From Pyrenopolyporus hunteri (Eukaryota > Ascomycota > Sordariomycetes > Xylariales > Hypoxylaceae), in assembly GCA_902806595.1 (NCBI GenBank), contig CADCXC010000038.1, forward strand, positions 868,001 to 932,000: a stretch of 64,000 bases of DNA, read 5' to 3'. Position 1 is the first letter of the stretch. Each line of letters opens with the position of its first letter. This document shows, in pieces, positions 32,665 to 44,902 of this stretch. The notes below the pieces were generated by a model. That model was not told where the DNA came from. It did no database searches and saw only the letters and a list, made by a program, of their open reading frames with translations. A program made the translations under genes and the position numbers.

Positions 32665-32688
32665 TCACGTGCCCCCTCCGGCACGTGA
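32665..32688. promoter_or_regulatory. Inverted pair of CACGTG boxes (9-bp palindrome arms)
   Basis: TCACGTGCC, 6-nt spacer CCCTCC, GGCACGTGA. The 9-bp arms are perfect and each contains the E-box/CACGTG site bound by bHLH factors (for example Pho4/Cbf1 types in the established literature). It lies about 125 bp beyond the transporter stop and 797 bp before the lactonase ATG. A regulatory role is inference. Confidence 0.5.
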
Positions 32689-33368
32689 AAGTATAATCTT
32701 AATCCCAAAAGACTAGGAAATAGGGGTATTTGGATACAATTTGAGACTCCTTCACTCTACTAAAGTCTTCCAACCTCTTCATATTAATATATAGTTGGGG
32801 TTTCAAGTACAGATGCGCCAAGACAATACTAGCGCTGACAGAAGCACCACGTCTTAAGATTCAGCCTATGGTAGATCCGTACGAAGGAAGCTCTATAATA
32901 AAAGATGTGTAATCTAGTTTTATATCTCTGCCTATAAACCTACTAGTATCCCTACACGTACAGTGTAAAGTTAGACTTATTACCTACTTATCGAGATATG
33001 TCAAGGAACATGGAGGGTCTGTGGTTCCCTTTAGTCAATATCCATTGGTGGGCGTGTCTGAACGGGTGATTCGGGTTTAGGTATGGGTATACAGCATGAA
33101 ACTACTAAACATCGGTGGGAACCACCGATTGCCTGGACTGATCCTTTGGTGCTACTGCGGGACTTATTCCTCAGACCACCTATATGAGCCAAGCCCCTTG
33201 AAGGGTCGGGGTTGAGTAAGCTCTTGATCAGGTAGGATCTTCCGAAAGATTATCTGAATTCCCGTACCTGTGCTTATGACGTTTTCACCATGCTGACCAA
33301 TGGCAAATTCACTTCGTGAGAGCTCCTTTCCCCGATAGCTGACTAATTAGCATGGGTAATGGGGGGGA

Positions 33369-33376
33369 TATAAAAG
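33369..33376 (+). promoter_or_regulatory. TATA box of the lactonase-like gene
   Basis: TATAAAAG, preceded by a G run, 116 nt upstream of the ATG at 33485. Position and strand fit a canonical fungal promoter. Confidence 0.6.
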
Positions 33377-33484
33377 GTATCTATTTAGTTTCCAGGCAGT
33401 AACATTCGATAGAGCTTCGAATAAACATAACCAGGTACAACAAGAAAACCAGGGAAGAGATCTCGGCGTACTCACTTTCAAAAA

Positions 33485-34606
33485 ATGGCCGTGGCTCCTG
33501 ATCTTAATATTCCCGCCTCGACATCCACTGTCGATGTCTCTATCGTGAACACGACTGGTACAATTCACGGGCTCAGCCCTACGCCCTTTTTGGGGCCGAA
33601 GATTCCGGGCCATGATTACCTAGCAGCACCTTGTTACTCCTTCTACATCAAGCATCCTGTCCTAAACCGGTCTCTCCTTTTTGACCTTGGCATTAGGAAA
33701 GACGTCTGGAACTTGCCACCAAAGACCCAGGAAGGGTTTAAGGCAAACGGTGTTAGTCTGCGTGTACCAAAGCACATCCGTGAGATACTCGATGAGCAAG
33801 GTGTAGACACCAAGAGCATCGAAGCTGTCATATGGTCCCATTCGCACTTTGATCACACGGGAAACCCCTCAACTTTCGAACCGGGTACGAAGCTGATAGT
33901 CGGACCCGGGACCAAGGCGAATGTAATTCCAGGGTATCCGACAAACCCGGACTCCGCGTTCATCCTCGAATCCGACTACGAGGGCCGCGAGATAGAAGAG
34001 CTGGACTTTTCGAATTCCTCGATCCGTATTGGAAAATTCCCAGCTATCGACTATTTCGGCGACGGGTCCTTCTACTTCCTCGACACGCCCGGACATTGCA
34101 TCGGGCATATATGCGGCCTCGCACGCGTGACCAGCAACCCGGATAGCTTCATCCTATTAGGCGGAGACATAGTACATCACGACGGCGAGCTCAGGCCCCA
34201 CCACTGGCATCCATTACCTGATAACATCTTGCCCCATCCTTTTGACCCCGCATCCGAATCGCCGTGTCCCGGTGGGATTTTCGAACGGGTCCTCCGTAGC
34301 GGCAAAGAGGAGCCGTTCTATGTCCCATCCGAGGGCCATATCCACGCCAACGTGCCGCAGGCGACGGACTCAATCAAGAAGGTACAGGAGTTTGACGCGC
34401 ACGATAACATATTCGTCGTCCCGGCTCATAACCAATACCTGCTGAGTGTAGCAGACTTCTTCCCTAAACTTGCGAACGACTTCGTGAATAAGGGGTGGGT
34501 GAGTAAGATCCGATGGATGTTCCTGGCCGATTTTGCTAAAGCGGTGGGATACGAGGGCAAGGTGGAGGCTACCGGTGATTATGGGCCGCTTCCAATAAGC
34601 GAATAA
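33485..34606 (+). CDS. Metallo-beta-lactamase-fold hydrolase (lactonase-like)
   Basis: Single exon, 373 aa. The metal motif HxHxDH is explicit: HSHFDH at residues 119-124, followed by TG; a further metal His lies in the GHCIGH segment near residue 205, and GGDIVHHDGEL may give a bridging Asp. This places it in the metallo-beta-lactamase superfamily; in fungi close relatives include N-acyl homoserine lactonase-like and other quorum-quenching or lactone-hydrolysing enzymes (established for the superfamily, not for this protein). No signal peptide is obvious, so it is likely cytosolic. It stands beside a sugar-transporter gene and upstream of a Zn2Cys6 regulator on the other strand. Codon use and length are normal; no breaks. 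Confidence 0.9.
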   Translation: MAVAPDLNIPASTSTVDVSIVNTTGTIHGLSPTPFLGPKIPGHDYLAAPCYSFYIKHPVLNRSLLFDLGIRKDVWNLPPKTQEGFKANGVSLRVPKHIREILDEQGVDTKSIEAVIWSHSHFDHTGNPSTFEPGTKLIVGPGTKANVIPGYPTNPDSAFILESDYEGREIEELDFSNSSIRIGKFPAIDYFGDGSFYFLDTPGHCIGHICGLARVTSNPDSFILLGGDIVHHDGELRPHHWHPLPDNILPHPFDPASESPCPGGIFERVLRSGKEEPFYVPSEGHIHANVPQATDSIKKVQEFDAHDNIFVVPAHNQYLLSVADFFPKLANDFVNKGWVSKIRWMFLADFAKAVGYEGKVEATGDYGPLPISE

Positions 34607-35306
34607 GGTCGATATATTCGATCTGTTAGGAACGTGTATCGACCTTTTTACATGAAGGTACCCAGTTCCGTTTGGTAGAATGTTTAACAAGATTTCCCGG
34701 CATGACGGTAGTAGACTATATATGTCAATTCCCAGCTCAACATGGACATCAGGGTCCTTATGCTATTAACGCCGAGCCGATAATAGATAATTTTGATGAG
34801 CTTCCTGTCAGTGGGAGAGACTAGTGTGTTCTTACTAGAAGACTATCCAATCCAGACAGCAAACCATTCGGCACCACTGCTCAGATTAGTCCGGCATAAT
34901 ATTTTTGTCCAAAATTGATGGTTAGTTGTTTTAGACTATTAACTTAGATGGCATATTTCCTTTATGACTGGATCGGTAACAGTGTCACATGCAAGGAGTC
35001 TATCGGAGTCTGATGATTGCTAATTCGGGCTAGGGTGACGGTAGTCAGTAAAGAAGGTAGAGCCTTCCAAGACTCTAGGAGTAAGATATCCAAAATAACC
35101 CTGTATACCTATATCAGACGCCTATTTTACCTTGTATTATAAACATATGCCTACATTGATAGAACCTCGTTGCCCACAACGAAAGGCTCAGACCGCACCC
35201 CCGTAAAATATAACGATCTATAGTATAATGTAACGACGGTATATTTGATCCCCTTGTCCCTGGCCGTCCAACGCGAGGACGTAAAGAGAAAGAAATGGAT
35301 ACACAA
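34607..35306. other. Convergent intergenic region
   Basis: 700 bp between the 3' ends of the lactonase-like gene and the Zn2Cys6 regulator. No gene or repeat that I can support. Confidence 0.5.
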
Positions 35307-37781
35307 CTAATGGTATATTCCACCCAGAGAACTCACGTCACCCAAGTCCTGGGCCGTGGGTTGCGGCATGTTGGGCCAGACGGTTCCATATTGGCTCAAG
35401 CTTGACGGAGATTGGTCAGGGTGCCCCGCAACTAATGCTTGTGCTGTTGGATCTATACCTATGTCGAAAGAGGGTGCCGCGATGGCATTCCCTGTCATCG
35501 TGTTAACCATGTAGGAGAAGTCGGCGCCCATTCCGGGAATCCACTGGCTCTCGAAACTTGCGAACCCCTTTTGCACGTTTGGGTCTATTTGAACAGGGTT
35601 GCGAGGCTCATGCTTTCCCTGTGCTATAATACCCATAATTGCTGACTTGATGCGCTCGAACACGTCACGGTATTTCCTAGCTGATGGATAGCGCTCCGTG
35701 ACAATGTAAAGAAGGATCTGACAATCGTTTAATGGGCCTTCGACGCTGATAAAGTTCGAAGGAGCTAACCATGCGCAATAGATCAGTGTTAGACCTATTG
35801 AAATTAGTATACAGGTCTGGAGATGAGTCGTAGCATAGCGAAGGGGGATCTACCTGCTAGGAAAACTGATTGTATCGAGAGCGCCGAGAATCCAATCGGA
35901 AACGCTTGGTGCAACCGTCGGTAATCTGTGATAATACCTATGCAAGCTTCCGCGCAAATCTTTAGATAGTGCATGTTTACAGGATTCTTGGCTAGCTGCG
36001 GGTATATTAGGAAGCGGACGCATCGGTAATAATGAAGGGTATATAACTCCGCGCCCTCATAGGCATTCTCCTGTCGGTGAACGTAATGGGTGGTTTCAAA
36101 AGGGATAACATCTTTCCACGCGTTTAATCTATTAAGGAACGTATTTATAGTGGCATCGGAGACGTCGTTCGGTCGATCAACTCTGTAAACGTCGTGTTGG
36201 ATCTCCGATTCGATCTGCTTCAAGCGTGTTCGGTGAATAAAAGATGTTAGCGTATTAGGGGGGTTGACTGGAATATTGCTGGCGTGTATGGCTGCGTGGC
36301 GAACTACCTCGTCGTCGATTGTGTCTTCGTTGATGTCAAGGGGTAGTTCCGCATCGATGTCGTGATCTGATATACTAGGAGGGCGCCCAACGGCGATAGA
36401 AATATCTCGATCGAGGAAATAAGCAGTCCAGAATCGTCGCTTATCCATTTCGCCTTTGACGCTGGGCTGCTGCCTCCGTGGTCGACGATGTAACCCTAAT
36501 TCTATACACAACCTCATAGCAGCTCCTACGTAAGTCCAAGCCCCGGGATCTCGGGGAGCTCTCGTACAGTAGAGTGCCATAAGTAATAAATAGTTAATGG
36601 TGCGAGAATCCCGGAGGCGGAGCATACTATCTAGCTCGTCGAAAGCTAGGTCGTAATGTTGATCGCTGAAGAAATGGCCTACTTCACCAGCCGACTCTAG
36701 CCATCGCCCGCTAACTGCGTATACAAGGTGGAGAATGGTTTGTTCATACTCGTCAGTGAGATTTTCTCTGTTATTGTGAAGCCTCATCACCTCGGCCGAG
36801 TGTAGCATGGGATATCTCGTAGCTATATGTCGGAACCATCCGTGCAAGAGTCGCGATGCTACTTGGGGGCTCAGAAGGGGAACTCCAATCATATCGCCCG
36901 TGCTCGTTGAGTAAATGGATTTTGGTGCTGGGTCATCATCGCCTTGGGCGGATTGCTCTTCGTTGAAAGTTCGGGTCGAGGACTTCTGGCTATGTACAAA
37001 CGAGCTAAGTACCCGTCCTATGGTGATATTCGATGAAGCACCAACGTAGTGGCCAGAAGCCGAAAGGGACAGATCTCTGACAGCGAGTAGGATATCGTTA
37101 CTATCATCCTCGTCGTCCCCTGGTGTGTTTTCAGGTGTCGGTGGCTGTATCCGGGTAGGTTGGCTAGTAGATGACACGGTCGCGCTATGTGATGATGGCA
37201 TTGAGTGTCCTAAACGCCCTAGATTACTATTGCCAACTCCGTGGTGGCCAATCGAGGCTAGATACGCCTCGAGTTCCGCAACTCGTTGCTCCAGAGCCCT
37301 AATGTATATCTTCTTTTCTCCGGCCGCGGGGACGAGGGGGACAACGTAAACTTATCGTCCGTGACCAGTTAGCTCAAAAACCTTCCAGCAGTGGTGATAG
37401 TGCCGTACCGCATTTCAAGGACAAGCGAGCGCATGAGCCACAGGCTGGTCGCTGGCCGTCGCACTGTGATATGAAGATGTTAGACAAGACTTGCTTGTAA
37501 GATGCCTGTGAGTGAAGCCAATGCTTCCGGGAATCGTTGCGACATCACCATACTTTTTGCTTCCTAGTCTTACACCTTCGAAGAATAAACAAATTAGCGA
37601 TTGGTAACATGTTTTAATAAACGTCATGTGCGGCTCACCTCTGACAAGCTAAGGCAACGCGTTCGCGTTTACCAGGCTTACGCTGCGTAGCTGGCTTCTC
37701 CGGCGCTGGCGCGCTTGCCGACGTGTCTTGCCCCGTGCCGCCGGTGTCCGGGGAAGACCCAGTAAGGTCAAGATGAGACAT
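35307..37781 (-). CDS. Zn2Cys6 binuclear-cluster transcription factor
   Basis: Nuclear regulator with an N-terminal Gal4-type zinc cluster and a fungal_trans domain. Exons on minus: 37781-37639, 37575-37554, 37463-37409, 37350-35854, 35794-35307; 734 aa. Splicing assembles the perfect six-cysteine pattern C46-X2-C49-X6-C56-X6-C63-X2-C66-X6-C73 out of three exons, one only 22 nt long. It is followed by a linker and a coiled-coil dimerisation helix (KKIYIRALEQRVAELEAYLAS). The fungal_trans middle domain lies at about residues 240-480 (HLVYAVSGRWLES; CTRAPRDPGAWTYVGAAMRLCIELGLHRR; KRRFWTAYFLDRDISIAVGRPPSI). The final splice joins SVFLAG to LTLIYCAWLAPSNF in frame. The C-terminal 120 residues are likely an activation region. 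It stands between the lactonase-like gene and a monooxygenase and is the natural candidate regulator of this neighbourhood (inference). Confidence 0.93.
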
Positions 37782-40123
37782 GAGTTAGGGCCGGTTAGAA
37801 AAGAGCGTAGCCAATTTGTGGAATGCAGGGGTTTTGGAAAGGCTATCCTAAGTGTGACTGGTTGCGGCGGCTTCGGAAGTAAGCGGTTCAGAGGGCAGAA
37901 GCGCGGGCGATAGTCTCACAGGCCCGACGACCTGACTAAACTATACCCGCTCGCGATATTACTAGCGAAGCGATAAGCCGAGCTCAGCTCGATATGTTTA
38001 CGATCCTGAGCATTTCCATCAGGGTCCGGGCGGGCCTCGGGACGAGGCAGACGGAAGCGGACGTATAGTGCGCCCACGAGGAGGAGGAGGAGCGTGGAAT
38101 GGCCTGAAATCGTGACCACCCAACCGAAGGATTGTATATAGACGCCCAAAGCGGGATTTTTTTCTCCGTTCCGTAAGTCCCCACGCCCTGCACCCAGAGT
38201 CGGCGGCGGCAGTCAGCAAGCACGAAAAGCTAGGGATGAGAAATGGCAAAAGTGGCGCAAATAGTGACTCGTCAAAGATGTGACCGTGGATCTACACATG
38301 TAGTATTTGCTGTAGATACCTACGGGATGCTTAATCTGATAGGGCTGGATGAGCGGGGGGCCCTTATAAGTAATATGTCTAGGCGTTACCCAGCGCCTAT
38401 TACGGAGAAGCAGAAGACCGCGACGGGGCGTTTTCAAGAATTATAATCCCCAGAAGGAATCCGTCTTTAGTGGAGAAATGGTCTTGACCATGTCGGCAAT
38501 TGGCGTTCGGTGACCAACGGTGTCGCTGTCCGCCGTCTCGGGGACTTGTCTTATCATCCCCTTCATGATATGTTTATGATGAGAGATGCTATCGACCGCT
38601 GGATTGACGGGTACTTGACTTCGGTTATAGAACAGAGAGGAGGATACGTAGGGTAGGTATGTTGAAAGTCGCTGTTAGGATGGGGTCCTTGTCCTTAAAG
38701 GCGTCTATTGCGCTACGTTGCGTAGGATTGGATTGGTAAGTCGAGTGTGGGTAAAAGTCAAGTGTGTGTGTGAGAGAGACGGACAGAGAAAAAACAATTG
38801 GACCCCAGGCCTGATAGGGCACGTACACTGCTAACGGAATGTTCCAGGTGCAAGCGCGGCAGACTAAACTCGGCCGAGCTTGAATTGTAGGTAGGAGCCC
38901 TGAGATTGTAATTACCTGTACCAAGCAATCGTACTAAGTGACGCAATTAGTACGTTACCTTAGGTACCATGCGTTATGATCTTCCCCAGTTCAGCACTTT
39001 ATCGTTGCCGTAGAGAGGGAATAGCGCGTACCGAGAAAAAAATAGTTCGAGGCCCTGTCCCTGTCTTGTTTCGGCCTAGGACATCACGTAGGCTTGCCCA
39101 GGCGTACCTACCACCTGGCAAGTACCAGATACCTGCCTAGGTAGGTCAGGCCTGTGCTGTGCTGTACCTGGGTACCTGCCTCCTGTATTGTACGGTATAT
39201 ACCTACCTGTATGTAGGTAGGTAGGTACTATACTATACCTAGTGTAAAAGGGGTTCGCTACCTAAACGCGCCCTTATCCGTTATTATAGCCCCTCAACTC
39301 AGTTTCTAAGCGTTGCCTTTTATATCTCGCTATATTTTATTTACGTCGCAACCTTCGTCCACGTTAACTCCTTCGCATCATAAGATACGATCTATCTAAC
39401 AACATACCTACCTTATACATGAGTACGACAATGGCAGACTTACTGTCGTCCACCCATTATATCATACAATAGCCTACCTACCTAGGTACACAGATAGCTA
39501 TCCAATTATATCTACCTCCGTGACTTTATAGGCGTATTTATCGGAACTCAACTCCCGTTAGTGGCTGTCAGTAAACACGGCTACAGCCTTGGATTGCTGC
39601 AACAGACTCTACTACCCTCCGAAATCATCCATTTTCCTTGCTAGATTCGCTATAGATTATTAGCATTGCGCAGTTGCGGGGAGAAGAGTCTTCCGCTATA
39701 GCTTTCGGAGCCCTCGCTCCTTATGATACGATACCGCCAGACGAGGATGGTGCTGTGTTTCTTTTTCGGCCTCTAACCCGGGTTCTCGAGTCGGGAAGGT
39801 CACCCATAGTCTATATCTAGTTTATCCCTTAGCCTCGAATCTTTCTATTACGAGATAGAACGAGAAAACCCCTCAAGAGATATATTATAAGCGGTCGACC
39901 CTCGTTGAAAGGTGATCGGCCCTCATATCTGGCTTCGATGCGACTTCTCTAGTGTTCGTTTCGTACCAACATAAGTATAAGAGCGACCAGCAATCTATTT
40001 TACCCCTCCTCGTACTACGCAAATAGTCTTTGCAAGGGAATACCATCTATCACTACGTCTAATTTTTTTTCTTTTTATCGAACTAGTTCTTGTAGTACGA
40101 TAATGGGATTATACAGCTAAATC
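37782..40123. other. Divergent promoter region with clustered TAGGTA motifs
   Basis: 2.3 kb between the Zn2Cys6 regulator (minus) and the salicylate-hydroxylase-like gene (plus). Overlapping frames around 37916-38446 run on both strands and resemble no protein. The stretch 39080-39250 is dense in TACCTAGGTA/TAGGTAGG motifs. The last 600 bp are pyrimidine-rich leader. Confidence 0.45.
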
Positions 40124-41476
40124 ATGGAGTCGCCGGTTCCCTCATCTCCTGCTATCGCTATCATCGGTGCTGGTATCGGCGGTTTAGCTATTGCCATCGG
40201 CCTCATTAAACGTAATGTACCGGTTACGATTTATGAGGCGGCCGATAAGTTTTCTATGGTAGGGGCCGGCATAGGCTTGGGTCCGAACTCCTTAAACGCT
40301 ATGAATCTAATCGACTCGAGGTTTTGGGAAAAATATGAAAGGGTGAAGACGCGAAATGAGAGATCAGAATTCGAGCACAGCGTCTTCGATGCGTTGTACG
40401 CCGAGGAAGGCTTCGGCGAAAGGCGAGGATGGACTCGTGGTCTCATCGGCGCACCTTATTTTACACGGAGTAGTGCCCATCGTCGAGACTTACTGGAAAT
40501 TATGGAAAGCTTCATCCCCCCTGGTTCTGTGAAGTTCGGAAAGCGCGCACGGTCAATCGAACAAGTGGGCGATAAGGTCATTATCCAGTTTCAAGACGGT
40601 ACGTTAGAAACAGCCGACGCAGTAATCGGTTGCGATGGCGTCAAGGGTATTACTCGCCGGGCCGTCCTAGGAGACATTGCGCCGGAAGAAGTTCAGCCGA
40701 CGTTTTGCGGGATGTACATTTATCGAGGTATCATCCCAATGGAACGAGCAAAAGAAATCCTTGGAACTCATGCCGGTGACGCAAAATTTTTCATGTCGAA
40801 GGGAAAGGCTGCGGTTGTCTACCCAATCTCGCAAGGCAGAGAAGAGAATTTCGTATTCTTCGTCTCACAAGCCGATCCGTGGGTATACGGTGACAACGCA
40901 GTTCCTTGCACGAAGGAGGAAATGATTGGGGATCTAGAGGGCTTTGACGGTAGACTTCTCAGGCTCCTCGATTATGCTAGACCCCTTCGGTGGCCTACAT
41001 GGCACCACCCCCAGACGTCTACGTACTACAAGGGACGGGTGTGTTTACTGGGTGACGTTGCGCATGCCTCTAGCCCTCACCAGGCCGCTGGGGCTGGCCA
41101 AGGACTCGAAGACGCGGCCCTCCTTTCTCACCTCTTGTCTCTTGTCAAGGCTCCCAACCAGCTTGAAACTGCATTCAAAATATATGACGCCATCAGACGG
41201 CCAAGAGCGCAAAAGGTTGTCACGACTAGTTTCGAAGCAGGATTAATTTACACTTGGCGTGCCCCGGATATCGAGGACGACATGTACGAAATTGTTAACA
41301 ATGCAAACCAGAGACTGCATTGGATATGGCAGTACGACCTCAAAGCAGATGTCAAGAAAGCCGAAGATGAATTCCATAGGTTGGTGATCGGACAGCAGTG
41401 TGATACTACGACCAAGACCGTGTCAATGGCGAACCGGACCGAATCGAATACCGTTGGCCTTATTCAATGTACGTGA
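40124..41476 (+). CDS. FAD-dependent monooxygenase, salicylate-hydroxylase-like
   Basis: Single exon, 450 aa. Class A flavoprotein hydroxylase. Motifs in order: GxGxxG at residues 15-20 (IIGAGIGGLAIA), the Arg-containing block before TRSSAHRRDLLEIM, the DG motif VIGCDGVKGITRR, and the FAD-binding GD motif LLGDVAHASSPHQAAGAGQG near 309. Fungal relatives convert salicylate to catechol with NADH and oxidise related aromatic acids; here the exact substrate is not shown. The first ATG in frame is used. Downstream is a Dal5-type anion transporter and then a phenol-2-monooxygenase-like gene, which fits uptake and hydroxylation of an aromatic acid. No truncation is visible. Confidence 0.93.
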   Translation: MESPVPSSPAIAIIGAGIGGLAIAIGLIKRNVPVTIYEAADKFSMVGAGIGLGPNSLNAMNLIDSRFWEKYERVKTRNERSEFEHSVFDALYAEEGFGERRGWTRGLIGAPYFTRSSAHRRDLLEIMESFIPPGSVKFGKRARSIEQVGDKVIIQFQDGTLETADAVIGCDGVKGITRRAVLGDIAPEEVQPTFCGMYIYRGIIPMERAKEILGTHAGDAKFFMSKGKAAVVYPISQGREENFVFFVSQADPWVYGDNAVPCTKEEMIGDLEGFDGRLLRLLDYARPLRWPTWHHPQTSTYYKGRVCLLGDVAHASSPHQAAGAGQGLEDAALLSHLLSLVKAPNQLETAFKIYDAIRRPRAQKVVTTSFEAGLIYTWRAPDIEDDMYEIVNNANQRLHWIWQYDLKADVKKAEDEFHRLVIGQQCDTTTKTVSMANRTESNTVGLIQCT

Positions 41477-43077
41477 TTTCCTGTTGGTAGCTACCTAAGG
41501 AACGAATCCAGCTCCTTGGGCTGAATAGGAGTGAGCTTATCGAATCAGTCGCCGGAAAATTGGCACTCGAAATTCACTTTGCATCAACGTTTCCTGCTTA
41601 TTCCCGCATATAAGATACCTTTATATATATAATACTCCTGATTTATACGCCCTACTATCTTACTCGGATCGTGCTGTGCCGTATCTACAGTATTACCGGA
41701 CGTGGGGGGTTGCATAGCAAGTGACACGTCAAATGTTGATACCACCACCATGCCTCGGATTCGGTCTCGTGTGGGGAGAAACAGTTTGGAGAACAAGCCG
41801 TCTCAATCAATACCTATTACATGTGGTATATTAGCTGGTATCAGGTACCAGATACCTGCTGTGGCGACCCTTGTATATCGGCCGATACTCCGTAAATCAG
41901 AAGCAGCTTAGTCTCGGCACCCCTTCTGGAGCCCCAGCGGGACGATATCAGGCATCCTCCAATAGACCTCCGACCCGCCGACCTGGGCTGGATGCAGGAC
42001 TACGGCACAGTAACTGACCATATGGAGTAAGGAACTTCCTTCCTTCGACATTTTCCTTCCTGATTCACGGATTAGGTATGATAACCCGGATTTATGAGAT
42101 TAGAACCGAGAAGAAGTGTATCACTAATTTAAGAAGTGGATATTAAGGAACTAAACAGCTTAGAAAGAGGGCTTAGACCTGCAATGTTTTATGTATGAGT
42201 ATGGAAAACGCGCCTGTGTGTCGTGGCTCGGCTGGAGATGTCCCAGAAGGGATTAAGCATTATTATCCCCGAGGTCTTACGGGTGTCGGGCTTCCCTCCG
42301 CCTTGGGGGCATTTGAAAGGAACCTTGACTAGCACTCTTTTTTAATGAAGGTAGGGCTGCAGGGTCGGTAACCATACTACCGGAGTGCTCGAGTAAGCAC
42401 TTAGAGAATCGTTCGTGTTTACAATAGTACCGTAACTAGGAAATTCGCCCGGTCTGCCGGTTCTTTTTGTTGCACGCTATCCTTGCGTCCTTACTGGGGC
42501 ATGGGTCAAAGTCACGAAAGTCCCAGTCCGTGATCTACCTTACATAGACCTGGTTCTCGCCTCCCCTTGGCATGTTTTGGCGTAATAAGTCGAATCCCTG
42601 GTACTGATGCTTGGGTGAAGGCCTACAGAGTAACCTTACTCCACAAAGCCAATAATAGCCAATTGAAATGCTTGCCGTGACCATTGAACGTGCCGAGATG
42701 GAGGAAAAAGACGCGGGAATTACATAAGGGCGACCAATGTTGAATCGGTATGCGATTGGAACCAACCGACTCCTGTTATATCACAAGGCTACCTAGTGCA
42801 CATACATATTGAAATGTCATATGCATCGAGGGGGCGGTTGCACTCGCCGTTGAGGATGATTAATCCGACCATTCGGGGAGTACGAGCTTATCTCTGATCT
42901 CTCCGTACGTTTGGGGAAACAAATATGGCATTACCGCCCATTTTTTCTGTCCCTATCCGACTCTATTTCCTCTCCCGCCTGGTCCCGACCGCGTCGACTC
43001 GATTTCACGGATACTTCTAACACACCTAACAGCCGTTCCGTTGGTTCGCTACGCGGCTCCATTCCAGGATTGTGACG
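41477..43077. other. Intergenic region
   Basis: 1.6 kb without a supported gene. Short frames at 41702-41911 and 42535-42765 show no domain. A GGTACCAGATACC step lies near 41840-41860. The last 150 bp are C/T-rich, as a leader of the transporter gene. Confidence 0.5.
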
Positions 43078-44648
43078 ATGACCGAGACTTCCAAGCCCGT
43101 TCCTGTGGGGGAAGATAGAGTAGAGGAGAAGACTGATGGCTCAATAATCAGTAGGGTTAGGCCTGCCTCTATCGAACAGGAGCGCAGGCTTGACCGTTCA
43201 ATTAGATGGAAGCGGGACATAGTAATCGTGCCAGTTACGGGAGTTTTGTACACGCTACTATTTCTGGATCGGACGAATATCGCAAATGCGCGGAGTTTGG
43301 GTATCGGGAGCCCCAACGGCCTAGAGATGGCTCTGAATATGCCATCCAACGGATACAACGCTGCGCTCTGGATATTTTATATTCCTTTCGTTCTAGCCGA
43401 GGTCCCTGCCAACTTGATCCTCAACCTAAATAAGATACGCCCTGGGATCTTTCTTGGCGGACAGATGTTCCTCTTAGGTTAGCGGTGTCTTGCTCTGATA
43501 TATTAGGTTATGCGTCGTCCCCTAACGGAGGCTGACAAAGTTCCGCAGGTATTCTCGGCATGTGCCAGGGCTTAACTAGGAGTTATGGTGGTCTACTTGC
43601 TATCCGGTTTCTCCTGGGGGCCTTCGAAGCCTCTCTCCCGGCTGGCGCCACTTACATGATTTCAATGTACTATACTAAGCGCGAAGCCGCTGTCCGGTTT
43701 GCTTGGTTCTTCAACTTCGCGCTCGCGGGACCGCTATTCTCGGGACTCCTAGCGTATGTTCTCGAAAATCTCGACGGCGCCGCTGGCTACGAAGGCTGGC
43801 GGTGGATATTTATTGTCGAAGGTCTCATGACATGTTTCGTCGCCGCTTTCGTCGTGTGGCTCTGTCCCAACTTCCCTCAACAGGCGCAGTCTTGGTTTTT
43901 AACAGCCGAACAACGCGATCGTCTCGTGTACCTACTCGAAGTCTCCCGCGGCGCCGAAGCTAAGGGTTCTGCGGTCGACAACGTTCCTATTTGGAAGATA
44001 CTGATTGACTGGAGGATTCACCTTCTCACTATGTGCTTTTTCTGCTGTGACATTACGGCGTCGTCAATGGCTTCCTTCTCGCCAACCATTCTTACTGAAC
44101 TCGGTTGGGTGGCAACCACCGCACAGCTTATGACGATGCCCATATGGGCGGCCGGGATTGTCTCTACTTTCACAATCACATGGCTCGCCTCACGTCTCAA
44201 TTTCCGCACTCCCTTCCTTCTCTTTTCCATATGCATGCAGCTTATTGGCTGGATTATTATGGTAGTCTACGTACCAATAGCTGGAGTGCGGTATTTGGCA
44301 CTCTTTTTCATGTCAGCGGGCACTTACCCGCAGATGTCAATCCTCATGGGTTGGCTCAGTGCCAATTTACGCGGCCGCAAGTACCTCGCTGTCGGCATGG
44401 CGTGGATGGTCGGTTTCGGGAACTGTGCCAATTTCATTAGCTCTAACGTCTTCATTACCACTGAGCGTCCACGGTATCCCACGGGTGTCGCCACGGGCCT
44501 CGCTTTCACGATCTTCGGTTTCGTGCTGACGACTACTGCGTTTGCGTTCCTGTTCCTTAGCAATAGGAGACGCGAAAGGATTCGTAGGGAGATGACGGAC
44601 GCTCAGCGCGAAAGTTACGACGAGCTTTACTTCGAGTTCGTGTATTGA
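43078..44648 (+). CDS. MFS transporter, Dal5/allantoate-permease (anion:cation symporter) family
   Basis: Exons 43078-43477 and 43549-44648; intron 71 nt (GTTAGC...CTGACAAAGTTCCGCAG); 499 aa, the usual family length. An in-frame GTG six bases earlier is not used because ATG at 43078 gives METSK-type start. Conserved strings: the entry motif FLDRTNIANARSLG after helix 1, the helix-4/5 string RFLLGAFEASLPAGATYMISMYY and GWRWIFIVEGLMT, and helix-11 GFGNCANFISSNVF. Members carry organic acids, allantoate, nicotinate or sugar-acid anions; the substrate here is inferred to be an anion imported from the medium. It sits head to tail after the salicylate-hydroxylase-like gene and tail to tail with the phenol-2-monooxygenase-like gene, so an aromatic-acid role is attractive (inference). 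Confidence 0.9.
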
Positions 44649-44902
44649 AACGGGTAATAATACGTAGGTAGGTAGGTACCCATCATCCGGATTTAACGGC
44701 CACTGCGCATGGTAAAACAAACTCGCTTACAACTCTCGTGATAAGTACTTCTACCAGTGACGCGGGTGCTCCGTTGAAAATCGGGTACATTCCTCGCCAA
44801 ATAAGAAACCCCAAGCAATTCGAGATTCCTATGTATGTCCAGGCCCGCCCATATCTAAGTACCCAACGAAACATGATCTCGGGAGGCCCATATCGGGTTC
44901 CA

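Larger units (their letters stand above)
32541..33484. other. Intergenic region with CACGTG inverted pair
   Basis: 944 bp between the transporter and the lactonase-like gene on the same strand. It holds the inverted CACGTG pair and a TATA box (both listed separately). I see no coding sequence. Confidence 0.5.

Noticed and set aside
37916..38446. Overlapping 60-80-aa frames on both strands
   Set aside because: No domain, no splice logic, and mutually overlapping; treated as non-coding promoter DNA.
43072..43077. Alternative GTG start for the Dal5-type transporter
   Set aside because: ATG at 43078 is in the same frame and is the normal eukaryotic start.
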